From Niastella caeni (lineage in GTDB: Bacteria > Bacteroidota > Bacteroidia > Chitinophagales > Chitinophagaceae), in the NCBI RefSeq assembly GCF_004834005.1, contig NZ_STFF01000004.1, positions 496,001 through 560,000 on the forward strand: a stretch of 64,000 nucleotides of DNA, in the 5' to 3' direction. How positions within the stretch are numbered: position 1 is the first letter of the stretch; each line of letters opens with the position of its first letter. The position numbers and the translations under genes are program-made. Under the pieces are notes generated by a model. It had not been told where the DNA came from and did no database searches. It saw only the letters and a program-made list of their open reading frames with translations. Shown here piece after piece: positions 25,258-35,330 of the stretch.

Positions 25258-28200
25258 TTATTTACCGCTAAGCGTTCTTGTATAGGTACCCTCTGTTTCA
25301 TGAGAGAAGGTTGTGGTAACTGTTTTTTCGCCATCGATAAGACCGTTTAGTTTTAATGAAACAGTAACTGTAACCTTAAATTTCGCTTTTACCGTTTCTG
25401 CTTTAACATTATCACTAATACTAACAGCCTGATTGCCCGAATTGGTAACGGAAGTACCTACATTAAATTCTGCCTCCGCCGAAACGCCATCCTTTTCTAC
25501 CCCTCCTTTTGTGGATACCCCTTTACTTTTATCGACTTCCTGGTCAGCGTCTGTATTTGTTGATACGCCTCTATCTGATTCATACAATACTTTTTCCGAG
25601 CCTTCCAATACCTCCGTATGAATGTCCACTGTCAAACCATCATCTTTACCCAGGAGGCCATCAGATAAAACATACTCTACAATGCCGTTTCCGGATCCCT
25701 GCAATGTTGTTTTTGCAAAATTATCCAGGCTTTTTTTCTCCTGTACCTCTTTGCCGTGGTTCTTAACAATCTTTATCACTTCTCTTGTTACAGTAGTACC
25801 ATTTACATCATTTAAGTTCAATGAGTTTGTAGAGGAAGGTAATTCTTTGAATTTTGGATCCGGCTTATCCTGGTTTACTGGTTTGCCCTCCATTCCATCA
25901 GGGTCAATAAATCTGATGGGGTTATCATAAGCATATGTATATGGGCTCCAGCGGCGGCTTTTCTCAGAAAGCGGATCAACCACGCTCCACCTTCCAATTT
26001 GCGCATCATACATTCTGGCGCCATAATCGTACCACTCCAACCCACTGCCATCGCTGAATTCCTGCTGCTGTTTTTCCTTACCATTATACAGGTACCTGTT
26101 GCTTTGTTTACCGGCGGCTTTTGAGCTGATCGCTGCCATGGTTAATCCGAACGGATAATAGTGCGTTTCTTCCAGCACCGGCCCGGTATAATGTTTTATG
26201 GCCAGGTTATCGAAGAACACATCCCTGCCTTGTGTTTCGTTACTTACATACACATACAAATAACCGTTTTTAGTGATGTTGATCCCTGTATAGGCCAGGG
26301 TATTTAAAACATCTGCCACGCCTACCGGCAATGCACCGCTTTGCGGATAACTGCTTACATAATGAAACTGGTCATCGAGCAATATCCAGTTTAAGAAAGC
26401 TTTTGGCTTGCCACTGATATCGGGGTTCTTGTCGGTGCGGAAAAGATTCAATGGGCCCAGCAACGGACTGGTGCTGCTATTGCTTAACTGGGGAAGCGTT
26501 CCTTTTATATCGCCTGAAACGGTTACAATACCACCTGCCAGCGAAGTCAGGATATCAGTGAGGGCGCTGCTATTCCCGGTACTGGTTTGTGAGCGGTAAA
26601 ACGATCTTATGGCTACATCAATAACATCGCCCGACATTACTTTCAGTACAATGGAGGGTCCTACTTTCTGGCCACTGCCATTTAGCCTGGCTACGTAATT
26701 ATTAGGGTTGGTCAGCGAGGTATCAGTAGGGTAACCCCCGGGCACACTTGCTGCTGCATAAGCACTTGCTTCTATGTTATTGAACAGTGCTTTTTCTTTA
26801 TTGCGGATGCCATTTCCCGTACCCAATTCCATAGTAGCGTAGTAGCCGGAAGTATCTTTTTGTTCAGTCAATACCATTCGCGTATTGCCCAGATGATCTT
26901 TTATAAAGTAGTCGTAGAAAAATGCATAGGTGCTGTCGCCGTTAAAGAAATATTTTTTCGAGTACCGCAGCCTGCCTTCTTCATGAGCAATGAACTGGAG
27001 CGTATCGTTTTCATAAACAGCGTTGCCCATATATAATGTGGTCTTGTTGGGCTTGCCTGTTTCCCGTACGATCTTTTTAAGTTTGTTACCTGCCGCATCG
27101 TATATATACATTATGCTGCCTTTATTCTTTATGCGTACAACAGCAGGCAGGTTCAAATGATTGTACTCAATGGCAGCGCCGGTTGTATCTATATCCTTGT
27201 TCAGGTCTTTTATCATGTTTCCGTTGGCATCGTAGGTATAATCAACGGCTGCTGCGGTTTTTGTTCCCCCCAGCGTTGTCATATAGGTTGATGAACTTCT
27301 GAAATCGCCTAACTGGGTTGCCGTGTCATTCACTGCATCAATTACATTTTTGAGTTGGTTGCTGTTCGTATTATAATTGTAGGTCAGGTTGTCAATGGTA
27401 ATATTGCTGCCGGCCTTCCACCCTTTTTGTTGCATCGTCAATATATTGCCATTGGCATCGTAACTGATATTGCTTACGCTGAAATCGAGCTGGGTATTGT
27501 TCCAGGTAGTACCGCTCGTGTTCTCTACATAACCGGCGGCTGTTAACCGGCTTATATTGTCATAACTATAATCGTATTTACGATTAATGCCATCGCCCTT
27601 ACTTTTCCAGATAGCGCCTGCAATATTGCCATTATACTGTGGATTCAGAAACGTAGTGGAGCCTGCTGCTGTGGTGGTGTTATCATACCCAAGTTCCAGT
27701 CCAAAATATCCGGCAGCAGTACCTGCAACAAAATTCTTATTGATTCCGGTTATCCAGTTCCTGATATTATAATCATATACCAGACTGTCGAGATTGTTCC
27801 CGATGCTTTTCTTTTTTAATTGTCCCAACTCATTATACTGAAGTGTTGCCAGTGTTTTTTCCGGTGTTGTTATCGTTTTTCCATTGATCACGCTGTTGGT
27901 TGTTTGCGTTACAGATAACAGTCTGTCTGCATGATCATAGTTCATTTTCGTGAGTATCGTATGCGTTTGCGCATTTGGTGTGTTCTTTTTAAAGATGCCT
28001 AATTTGCGCAGCACCTGCCCGCTGAAATCGTATTGCATGGTAACGATATCTTTTTCTCCGCTCACATTTACCGTTTGCGTTTGAATAACTCTTGACCGGT
28101 CGTCATAGAACTGAACGGTATAAATATATTGAGCGGGGTTGCTGCCCAGCACCTTTACTTTTGAACCGGTAGGTAAACCTCGTACCAGGTAACTGGGTGC

Positions 28201-30888
28201 AATAGCGACCGCATATACAGGTGCACTGTTATAGGTGGTAATAAAATAACTGCTATTGGCTGCATTGGTAAGGTCCATTGTGCTGCCCAGGGTAGTTCCA
28301 CTGCCGGCAACCCAACTGTAATTATCGTAATAATTTTCTGTTAGTATTTCGTATCCGCTGCTCGTAGCGGGATAAATTATTGAGGAAACGGCCAGGCCCT
28401 GATGATAGGCGCGATTGTTGGCGTTTGTTAACAGTCCGGTCCTGCGTAAACGGTTCTGGTTATTTTCATATTCCATTACCTGCCATTTTCCGGCTGCCCG
28501 AAGCAGGGAATCCTGTGTCATAACAAGCCTGTCGCGCGCATCATATACCAGATGCGTTTCTCCGGCGCCCGGTACTTTTTTGATGATCATATGGTTTTCA
28601 TCATCGTATTCATACCGGAAACACAATGCAGCGGCGATGGCGGTAGTGATCGTCCAGTTAGACCTGATAAGTTCCGTAGCGCGTGGTTGTATTACAAAGC
28701 GGAGCCGGTTGCGGGTATCATAGATATAGTAGGTGCATAACCAACCGCTATGCCCGGCTGCAGGTGCGTTTGACAGTTGTGCTTTCTTCAAAATGATCTG
28801 TCCTTCCTTATCCTTATACTCAATAACCTGTTTGCCGTGTTCATCTGCCGTTACGTTCTTAAACAATACACCGGCGGCATAAGCGGTTGTAGATACCGGT
28901 ATACTGCCGATGGCATCGGCAACCGTCCATATTCTTACGCTGTCGGTTAGTGCATTGAAAAGATACTGCTGCGTAACAGCGCGGTTGCTGCCCATCCAGT
29001 TATTGCCAGGCGCTGTTTGCGAAAGCGCCCGGTTCAATGGCGATGCTTCGTAATTAGTTTGTGCATAATAAAATTTTTCTGCCGGAAAAGCACTGCTGTT
29101 AAAACTGTTCTGACCATTTAAAGGGTTCATCTGGTAATGTCCTGTATTAATTCCGGCTACATAGGGCAGGTATTTAATGACCTCCCTGCCAAATTCATCG
29201 TATGCTACAGGCTGCACCAGATCATATTGCGAGGAGCTTGCTTTTTTGCTGACTGTTTGCGTAAGGTTACCCAAACCATCGAAATACTGTGCGGTTTGTT
29301 TTACGGCATAAACATTACTTACGGTATCGGCAACAGCGATCGTGGTTACTCCGGCACGCGTTATATCGCGTACCCGTACAAGATTCAGATCACCTGTATT
29401 GATAGCGCTTAAAACTTTAACCAATGACGGTTCTGTATAAGAGGTGTCTGTACCACAAATAACCCGGCGACGGTACCAGGTGGTGGCGGTAAGACTATTG
29501 ACTGCATATTGCAATCCCGTTGCGCCCACGATGTTGCTGTAAGTAATTCCATTGGTTGATGATTGCCATTGATAGGTAAAGCTACCGGCACATACTCCAC
29601 CGCTGGCCGGGCCGGCGGTTATTACACCGGGGCTGCCACCGGAAACCACTGCATATGCCACCGGTGAAACAATACCGGTTGCTACATATGGATTTACTGT
29701 CACTGTAACAACTGGTGTATAGGCTATTTCAGCGCCGCAGGTTGTTTTCCGCCGGAAATACGTTTTTACGCCCAGATTACCGGGCAAATAGCTTTGGGAA
29801 GATGCATTCAGAATATCAGTATAAGTTGAATTGTTGGTACTTATTTGCCATTGATATGTATAATTGGTGCAAAGTCCACCGGTGGCAGCGGTGGCTGTTA
29901 ATGTACCAGGCGACCTGTTATAATTTACCGTTATTGTTACCGGGCTCACCGTACCACCGCCGAGCGCCGGCTTTACTGTAATGGTGATCACACTGGTATT
30001 TGCTGTATCACTACTGCAGGCAACCTGCCGGCGGAAATAGGTAGTAGCCGTAAGTGCGCCGGGTGTATAATTGGCCGCCGTAGCGCCGCTGACATTATTA
30101 AAGGTTACATTATCAGTACTGCTTTGCCACTGGTAAGTATAGTTGCCGTTGCAATTACCTCCGGTTGCCGTTCCGCCTGAAAGCGCTCCGGGTGATGTAT
30201 TATATGCTATTGTTTTAGACGTGGATGGTGTTCCGGGTTGCAGAGCGGGGTTCGTATTCGGTTGTACAGTTACCGTAACCGAATTGCTATAAGCCGATTC
30301 TGATCCGCAGTTTACCCGGAGCCGGAAATAGGTGGTGGTGGTTAAAGGCGCCGGTGTGTAGTTTTGCGTTGTAGCATTAGGAATGTCACTAAAAATGCCT
30401 GCCGAAGTGCCGCTTTGCCACTGATAACTATAGCTGGTGCAGATGCCTCCGGTTGGATTCGTACTTGTTAATATGGCTGGTGATGTATTATAAGGTATGG
30501 TTTGCGTGCCGGGTGATACCGTGCCGGGTGCCAAATGCTCAAATACACTTTTGGTTACCACATTCGAATTGTTTATTTCTGTTCCGCATTTTACCTGGCG
30601 CCGGTAATAAGTGGTGGCATACAACGGCCCCGGCGTATAGTTAAGGGTGGTTGCATTGGTAATATTATACCAGCCCACATTGTCGGGTGAATTCTGCCAT
30701 TGGTAAGTATAGCTGGTGCAGTTACCGCCTGAGGGAACCGGGCCACTTAACTGACTGGGCGTATTGCCGGAAAAAATGCTCTGGTTGCCAAAAATCATAT
30801 TCCCCTGGATCTGGGCTTTACCTGGTATTGCTGTAGCCAATACAAACAGAACAAATATTGCTTTTATCAATTTTTTTGGGAAAGGCAT
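25258..30888 (-). CDS. RHS/YD-repeat protein with five N-terminal Ig-like repeats and unassigned C-terminal domain
   Basis: The protein of about 1876 residues has a signal peptide (LIKAIFVLFVLATAIPGKAQ). Five beta-sandwich-like repeats of about 90 residues follow, each with GGxC ... YTYQWQ ... YxPGxLxxTTYFRRxVxC and so two Cys about 40-45 apart. Next come a DUF6443-like segment (KQTAQYFDGLGNLTQTVSK), many YD repeats, and the RHS core that ends YDYGARMYDAQIGRWSVVDP, NPIRFIDPDGME. After this core lie about 205 residues (25258-25890) that I cannot assign. They are beta-rich and low in aromatics, with two near-repeats (DRGVSTNTD and KGVSTKGGV). RHS proteins often carry a toxin here, but no small immunity gene follows; the next gene is the rhamnosidase. 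The Met at 30888 gives the best signal peptide. Confidence 0.9.
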   Translation of the reverse strand: MPFPKKLIKAIFVLFVLATAIPGKAQIQGNMIFGNQSIFSGNTPSQLSGPVPSGGNCTSYTYQWQNSPDNVGWYNITNATTLNYTPGPLYATTYYRRQVKCGTEINNSNVVTKSVFEHLAPGTVSPGTQTIPYNTSPAILTSTNPTGGICTSYSYQWQSGTSAGIFSDIPNATTQNYTPAPLTTTTYFRLRVNCGSESAYSNSVTVTVQPNTNPALQPGTPSTSKTIAYNTSPGALSGGTATGGNCNGNYTYQWQSSTDNVTFNNVSGATAANYTPGALTATTYFRRQVACSSDTANTSVITITVKPALGGGTVSPVTITVNYNRSPGTLTATAATGGLCTNYTYQWQISTNNSTYTDILNASSQSYLPGNLGVKTYFRRKTTCGAEIAYTPVVTVTVNPYVATGIVSPVAYAVVSGGSPGVITAGPASGGVCAGSFTYQWQSSTNGITYSNIVGATGLQYAVNSLTATTWYRRRVICGTDTSYTEPSLVKVLSAINTGDLNLVRVRDITRAGVTTIAVADTVSNVYAVKQTAQYFDGLGNLTQTVSKKASSSQYDLVQPVAYDEFGREVIKYLPYVAGINTGHYQMNPLNGQNSFNSSAFPAEKFYYAQTNYEASPLNRALSQTAPGNNWMGSNRAVTQQYLFNALTDSVRIWTVADAIGSIPVSTTAYAAGVLFKNVTADEHGKQVIEYKDKEGQIILKKAQLSNAPAAGHSGWLCTYYIYDTRNRLRFVIQPRATELIRSNWTITTAIAAALCFRYEYDDENHMIIKKVPGAGETHLVYDARDRLVMTQDSLLRAAGKWQVMEYENNQNRLRRTGLLTNANNRAYHQGLAVSSIIYPATSSGYEILTENYYDNYSWVAGSGTTLGSTMDLTNAANSSYFITTYNSAPVYAVAIAPSYLVRGLPTGSKVKVLGSNPAQYIYTVQFYDDRSRVIQTQTVNVSGEKDIVTMQYDFSGQVLRKLGIFKKNTPNAQTHTILTKMNYDHADRLLSVTQTTNSVINGKTITTPEKTLATLQYNELGQLKKKSIGNNLDSLVYDYNIRNWITGINKNFVAGTAAGYFGLELGYDNTTTAAGSTTFLNPQYNGNIAGAIWKSKGDGINRKYDYSYDNISRLTAAGYVENTSGTTWNNTQLDFSVSNISYDANGNILTMQQKGWKAGSNITIDNLTYNYNTNSNQLKNVIDAVNDTATQLGDFRSSSTYMTTLGGTKTAAAVDYTYDANGNMIKDLNKDIDTTGAAIEYNHLNLPAVVRIKNKGSIMYIYDAAGNKLKKIVRETGKPNKTTLYMGNAVYENDTLQFIAHEEGRLRYSKKYFFNGDSTYAFFYDYFIKDHLGNTRMVLTEQKDTSGYYATMELGTGNGIRNKEKALFNNIEASAYAAASVPGGYPTDTSLTNPNNYVARLNGSGQKVGPSIVLKVMSGDVIDVAIRSFYRSQTSTGNSSALTDILTSLAGGIVTVSGDIKGTLPQLSNSSTSPLLGPLNLFRTDKNPDISGKPKAFLNWILLDDQFHYVSSYPQSGALPVGVADVLNTLAYTGINITKNGYLYVYVSNETQGRDVFFDNLAIKHYTGPVLEETHYYPFGLTMAAISSKAAGKQSNRYLYNGKEKQQQEFSDGSGLEWYDYGARMYDAQIGRWSVVDPLSEKSRRWSPYTYAYDNPIRFIDPDGMEGKPVNQDKPDPKFKELPSSTNSLNLNDVNGTTVTREVIKIVKNHGKEVQEKKSLDNFAKTTLQGSGNGIVEYVLSDGLLGKDDGLTVDIHTEVLEGSEKVLYESDRGVSTNTDADQEVDKSKGVSTKGGVEKDGVSAEAEFNVGTSVTNSGNQAVSISDNVKAETVKAKFKVTVTVSLKLNGLIDGEKTVTTTFSHETEGTYTRTLSGK

Positions 30889-30921
30889 AAGAAAGATGTT
30901 AGGTTCAATCAATCAGACTTA

Positions 30922-33900
30922 CTAAAATACTGGCGTACCCGGTTGTCCGGTACCGGACGTATAGTTATAGTCAATTGTTTTAATGATGTTTTTATCCTGG
31001 TCGCGAACCAGCTTCAACCGGTTGTAACCATCGTATTCGTAGTAAACGATGTAATTGTTGGCATCACAACGGCTCGTCATGCCGATCAATGGTACATACG
31101 TATACGTGGTCATTTGCGCTTCAATGGGATAAACTCTTAATTCATCAATAGATTTGGCAGTTGCCGTGATCGTTACCAGAGAAACACCTGTAACGGTATG
31201 TTCGAAATACGTCCAGCCGCTAACTGTTTTACCCTTAACTGCTGTACCCTGTGTGCCCGTAATGGTAAGTGGCGTAGTAGCATTGTTTTTTTGCCAGTAG
31301 CTAACAATATAAGTTTTGGAAGCAGTGAGTCCTTGCTTTACGATATTATTGCTACCGGTAAGTGCGTAACACCGGTTGCCTGTAGGGGCTGTATTATCAA
31401 CCGTAGTAGTTCCCGTAAAACTGAAATTACCCTGGCCATCGCCCTCAAATGATGTATAAGCAATGTCATTTACGGCGGCGGCTGTTACTTCAGCAACAGG
31501 ATATTTTTTTTGATAATCCCACAAATAAGCTACTGGTATATGATTGTTGTGGTGCATTTGGCGAAGCCGTGCTGTTTCATCATACTGATCGAATATAATT
31601 TCATTCTTCCAGCCGGAGTTTTTATAATATTTCTGAACCATAGCCGGCAGGTACATAGCGCCCCCCTGCCCTGTATATTGATTGAATTGCGTATAGGTTC
31701 CCTTGTTATCTGTTCCGTTGAATTTTTCCACTTCTCTTACCACAGTACTCTTTATGTTGTTTTGCAACATGCTGTCATATACAGCTGTACCCGTAAAATC
31801 GCGTGGATATTGCAATTGCTTTGCAATAGAATCGCCGCGGCTGTTTACAATTACCTGCCTTGTAAGCAACAAATGCGGGTTTGTGGCTGCATTAACAGCA
31901 TCATAGTCGAATTTTGTAATTTGGTTTAACGTTAACCCATTGGCATAATCTGTTACAGTTGTTTGCCTTAGCTTTTTTGACCAGGTATTGGTAATAACAT
32001 CGAAATATTGAAACCGGAACCTCGCTTCTGCAGCACTGGATGCTGAATGTTCTAATAAAGGGTAGCTGAAATTTTTAAAGACATTAATGCCCGTGATAAC
32101 GGTTTGCGGTTTATAAAACTGGTAGGTGTTGACTGTTTTTTTAATGAGTGTAAAATCACCGTTCGGTTCACGGCGGTACACCCTGCTTTCTTTTAATGGC
32201 CCGCGCGACCAGCTTCTGCTAGCTGAATAGTACCCATATCTTGGATAAGTAAAGGTGACGGGATAATTATAGGTATTATCCGGTGTAGGCAATTTAACAT
32301 TGGTGGCATAAACACTATCTTCTTCGGCTTCAAAATCATATTCCGTTTTGCCAGTATTTTTTTCGCTGGTTCCGTTATATTCAATTACATTTTTATAAAA
32401 CACCGTATTGCTGTTATAGGAAAGCGGCAGTGTAGGCGAAGAAACATAAAAATTCCTAACAACCAACTCATACACAGCCGTAACATAAACTTTTGCTTTC
32501 GTGTATACGTAGTTATTCGGCGAATATTGGTAACCGGAATAACCGGTGGTATAACAACCCCCGTATGCATAACTTTTTGTTACCGGAGGTGCAATGGAGT
32601 CAACATAATTGTCAATTTGTTTTATGCGTAAGCCGCCCATCGGGCTTCCACAGGCATTGGATTCGTACGTAAAAACAGTTCTGCCGCCGGTAGGGAACCT
32701 GATCTCCTGCAAGATGCCTGCCTGGGCATGAGTTGTAGAAACACTCCGGTTGGCAGGTGCAGAAATACAGGGTGCGGTATAATGTAATAACCTGCTGTTT
32801 GTAAAAACCCCATTATAATATCCCCAGAGGTCCTGGCCAAAATAATAAGTGGCGTTGGGGTTCGTTGCTGCGTAATAGGCCGGCAGTACCGTATTGTTGT
32901 AGTGCAACGACCAGGCGGCTGCTAACTTGCCGGTTTGATCTAACATTTTTACACTATCAAGGCGTAACCGATATGCATGATTTTCATAATTGACGGTATC
33001 GATGCTGGCAGGCGTAAAGGAAGTGTAATTACCATGTGCCAGCTGGATCCAGTTTTTTAATCCCTGATTGTTGTCATATACTTTAATATCTGATAACCGG
33101 TACTTTCTCTTGTCTATTCTGTCGCCTTTACAAATAAAAGATACATAGCCACCGGCAAAGGTTATCTTCTGCAAGATACGCGTACTTCTGTTTGCGTTTA
33201 CATCGAGTGTAATTCCACCCTCATCATCACAATTGGTAAATTCACTCAACGATACATCACCATATTGCCGTCCGTCGGTAAAGTATTCAAAATAAATGGT
33301 GTCGGTTTTGTCGGCAGAGATCATTTTGCTTAAATAAAAAGCGGTATTAACCGGATGCTGGTCATTGTGCCAGGAGCTTTCGGCAACGTCGAAAATATAG
33401 GTGGTACCATTGTCGGAAATGATGGTATAATTATTACCCGGGTTGTCGATTATTTTATTATCGGTAAGCGGCACCTGCAGTAACTGTTGATCCTTTGTAT
33501 ACATAAATGTTCCGCTTATGCCATTGGCGTTATAGGTATACATATCGGATTCACTATCAATTATGCCTTTACTCCTTGGGTCCAGGTAACTGTACACAGA
33601 ATCAGGGCTGGTACTGAGATCGACTTGCCGCGTTGTCATAAAAAAGTTCAGGTAGCCGCCTAATTCATCGGCCCTGCCGCGCACAGTACGGGTTACAACG
33701 CCGGTGGCATTCAGCACCCAGCCTAGTCCTACCCAACTGGCAATATCATCTATCTTATTACCTCCGGCATGATATGACAAACTAATTGGAAGTTCTAATG
33801 ATCTTGATTTGATGGTATACAAAGGGATCTCAATTTTAGTGAGCCCATTGCTTAGGTCGGTTGGAAACTCACCATATTTTCCAAGTGCAGCGGCATCTGG

Positions 33901-33999
33901 TGATGGTGGAATGATTTGCGGAGCTGCAATGTCAGCCTGGGAGAAAACGGTATTGCTCCAGGCAATTGCCAGTAAAACAGTAATTAAACAATTTCTCAT
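30922..33999 (-). CDS. Large YD-repeat/SpvB-like secreted protein, upstream partner of the RHS protein
   Basis: The protein of about 1025 residues has a signal peptide (MRNCLITVLLAIAWSNTVFS). Its N-terminus (LSNGLTKIEIPLYTIKSRSL, ISLSYHAGG, WVGLGWVLNATGVVTRTVRG) resembles the opening of SpvB/TcdB-type shell proteins. It ends with YD-type repeats (YVPLIGMTSRCDANNYIVYY, EYDGYNRLKLVRDQDKNI). It has no RHS core or toxin domain of its own. The next gene downstream (RHS) starts 33 bases after the stop, on the same strand. In Tc-like systems the shell is built from a B part and a C part that carries the cargo; a similar two-part assembly is an inference here. No T9SS sorting domain is visible, so the export route past the periplasm is unclear. 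Confidence 0.83.
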   Translation of the reverse strand: MRNCLITVLLAIAWSNTVFSQADIAAPQIIPPSPDAAALGKYGEFPTDLSNGLTKIEIPLYTIKSRSLELPISLSYHAGGNKIDDIASWVGLGWVLNATGVVTRTVRGRADELGGYLNFFMTTRQVDLSTSPDSVYSYLDPRSKGIIDSESDMYTYNANGISGTFMYTKDQQLLQVPLTDNKIIDNPGNNYTIISDNGTTYIFDVAESSWHNDQHPVNTAFYLSKMISADKTDTIYFEYFTDGRQYGDVSLSEFTNCDDEGGITLDVNANRSTRILQKITFAGGYVSFICKGDRIDKRKYRLSDIKVYDNNQGLKNWIQLAHGNYTSFTPASIDTVNYENHAYRLRLDSVKMLDQTGKLAAAWSLHYNNTVLPAYYAATNPNATYYFGQDLWGYYNGVFTNSRLLHYTAPCISAPANRSVSTTHAQAGILQEIRFPTGGRTVFTYESNACGSPMGGLRIKQIDNYVDSIAPPVTKSYAYGGCYTTGYSGYQYSPNNYVYTKAKVYVTAVYELVVRNFYVSSPTLPLSYNSNTVFYKNVIEYNGTSEKNTGKTEYDFEAEEDSVYATNVKLPTPDNTYNYPVTFTYPRYGYYSASRSWSRGPLKESRVYRREPNGDFTLIKKTVNTYQFYKPQTVITGINVFKNFSYPLLEHSASSAAEARFRFQYFDVITNTWSKKLRQTTVTDYANGLTLNQITKFDYDAVNAATNPHLLLTRQVIVNSRGDSIAKQLQYPRDFTGTAVYDSMLQNNIKSTVVREVEKFNGTDNKGTYTQFNQYTGQGGAMYLPAMVQKYYKNSGWKNEIIFDQYDETARLRQMHHNNHIPVAYLWDYQKKYPVAEVTAAAVNDIAYTSFEGDGQGNFSFTGTTTVDNTAPTGNRCYALTGSNNIVKQGLTASKTYIVSYWQKNNATTPLTITGTQGTAVKGKTVSGWTYFEHTVTGVSLVTITATAKSIDELRVYPIEAQMTTYTYVPLIGMTSRCDANNYIVYYEYDGYNRLKLVRDQDKNIIKTIDYNYTSGTGQPGTPVF

Positions 34000-34606
34000 C
34001 GGTAAATATTTATTGCTTAAGGCCAAATGGTAATCTGGCCGGAGAAAAGCCATATATATACATGCGTAATTGCGTTCGCACATTGCGAACGGAACGAATG
34101 ATAAATCGGCAGGTGATTACGCTTACGCTAGTAACAGCTATAAGTGGATCGTGAACTGATAAATAATTGGAATGTTGTTAGGGATGCAGTATTAATTGGC
34201 CCTCGGAAAATCGGAGCGATTACCAGGATGCGGTTCTTTCTCATGAACAAAGTTTGGTTGTTGGTAAAGATTTGCGTTCTAAAAGTAAAGAATTCTATAA
34301 ATAAGTATGCTACCAAAATAAAAAAAGCTATCTCCCGGGCAGGAAGATAGCTATTATACCCATTTACATTGATCGATCTGAATTTAAAAGCAATGCCGGC
34401 CAGGTAATTTACGTTCGGGCATTTTTTTTTAGTTCCTGTTTCTTCCCTCGCGATAATTACGTCGCAAGGATCTTCTACAACTCAACCAATTGATCCTCTA
34501 TGGATGCATCATTTTTGGTATAAGTAACGCCGTCAACTTTCTGATTTGAAATTATACCGTCCGTATTTTTACCTTTTTTGATTACGTTTTTGTTATTAAA
34601 GCCTTA
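34000..34606. other. 607-base region without a convincing gene
   Basis: This AT-rich region lies between the YD-repeat operon and the DUF2461 gene, both on the minus strand. It should hold the YD-repeat operon promoter, but I saw no clear minus-strand TAnnTTTG box. It contains one terminator (34313-34352). The stretch from 34484 to 34607 can be read on the minus strand in the same frame as the DUF2461 gene after its stop codons, but it has no start codon. Confidence 0.6.
34313..34352 (-). terminator. Probable intrinsic terminator (minus strand) downstream of the DUF2461 gene
   Basis: An 8-bp stem (34326-34333 with 34345-34352, AGCTATCT with AGATAGCT) is followed on the minus strand by a T-run with one A, from the A-rich stretch at 34313-34326. 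It lies about 255 bases past the DUF2461 stop codon and in front of the YD-repeat operon. Confidence 0.65.
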
Positions 34607-35308
34607 TCACACTTCCAGCCCATTGGTATCGGTAGTAAGCACTTCGCTCATATAATCAAAGAAGGGGCGCATATTTTTAAACGTTTGGTTGGCTTCTTTC
34701 AAAAACGAGTCGCTTAAAACTTCTTTGTCTGAAAAATGCCTGATAAGCAGGAATTGTTTATAGCGCAACAGGTCAATGGCTTCGTGATCACCCTCGAAGC
34801 CTTTAGGCGCTGTTTTTAATTGTTCGCCTTTTAAAGTGCCGAAAGTAGTGGTGAATGTCTTTTGCTTTAAGATCTTTCGCAGTGGTGTGGCGTCAAAAGC
34901 AATGTCGTCCCTGATGCGTTTCAGGTCTTGTGGGTTTGGCGCCCAGAAACCGCCGGCAATATAGCTGTTACCTGGCTCCAGGTGAAAATAATAGCCACCC
35001 CGGCGGTATTTGGTTGCGCGTTTAAAATTTCCGCTCCAGTTTGTTTTATAGGGCGTTTTATCGCTCGAAAAACGGATGTCGCGGTAAATGCGGTGCAGAC
35101 TTTTTTTACCGGAAGGTGTTTCAATTTCATCGTGCCTGTTGAGCTCGCGCAGTAATGCTTCTGCAAAATGCTCAACCAACTCCAGTTCCTGCTGATAAAT
35201 GGCCTTATTGGCATTGAACCAGTCGCGGTGATTGTTCTTTTTTAACTTCTGTAAAAACCCGAAACCCGATTTTGTGATGGTGGGTATTGCCTGTTGTTGT
35301 TTTGCCAT
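34607..35308 (-). CDS. DUF2461 domain protein
   Basis: The 233-residue cytoplasmic protein shows the features of DUF2461 (TIGR02453-type): FGFLQKLKKNNHRDWFNANK near the N-terminus, then IYRDIRFSSDKTPYKTNWSG, then GGYYFHLEPGNSYIAGGFW, ending MRPFFDYMSEVLTTD. The length is typical. No biochemical role is established for the family as far as I know. I chose the Met at 35308; a Met five codons upstream (35323) would bring the start within 7 bases of the previous stop codon. It lies downstream of the sigma factor and small membrane protein on the same strand. Confidence 0.88.
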   Translation of the reverse strand: MAKQQQAIPTITKSGFGFLQKLKKNNHRDWFNANKAIYQQELELVEHFAEALLRELNRHDEIETPSGKKSLHRIYRDIRFSSDKTPYKTNWSGNFKRATKYRRGGYYFHLEPGNSYIAGGFWAPNPQDLKRIRDDIAFDATPLRKILKQKTFTTTFGTLKGEQLKTAPKGFEGDHEAIDLLRYKQFLLIRHFSDKEVLSDSFLKEANQTFKNMRPFFDYMSEVLTTDTNGLEV

Positions 35309-35330
35309 GCGGCAATTTAGCAATTGCGGA

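Noticed and set aside
25258..30888. Classical RHS toxin with cognate immunity gene
   Set aside because: The next gene on the strand is a full-length GH78 rhamnosidase and the 88-base gap holds no frame, so an immunity gene is not supported.
34128..34350. Small overlapping frames of 62 and 68 codons on both strands upstream of the YD-repeat operon
   Set aside because: No family likeness, one is the complement of the other in part, and they run into a terminator hairpin.
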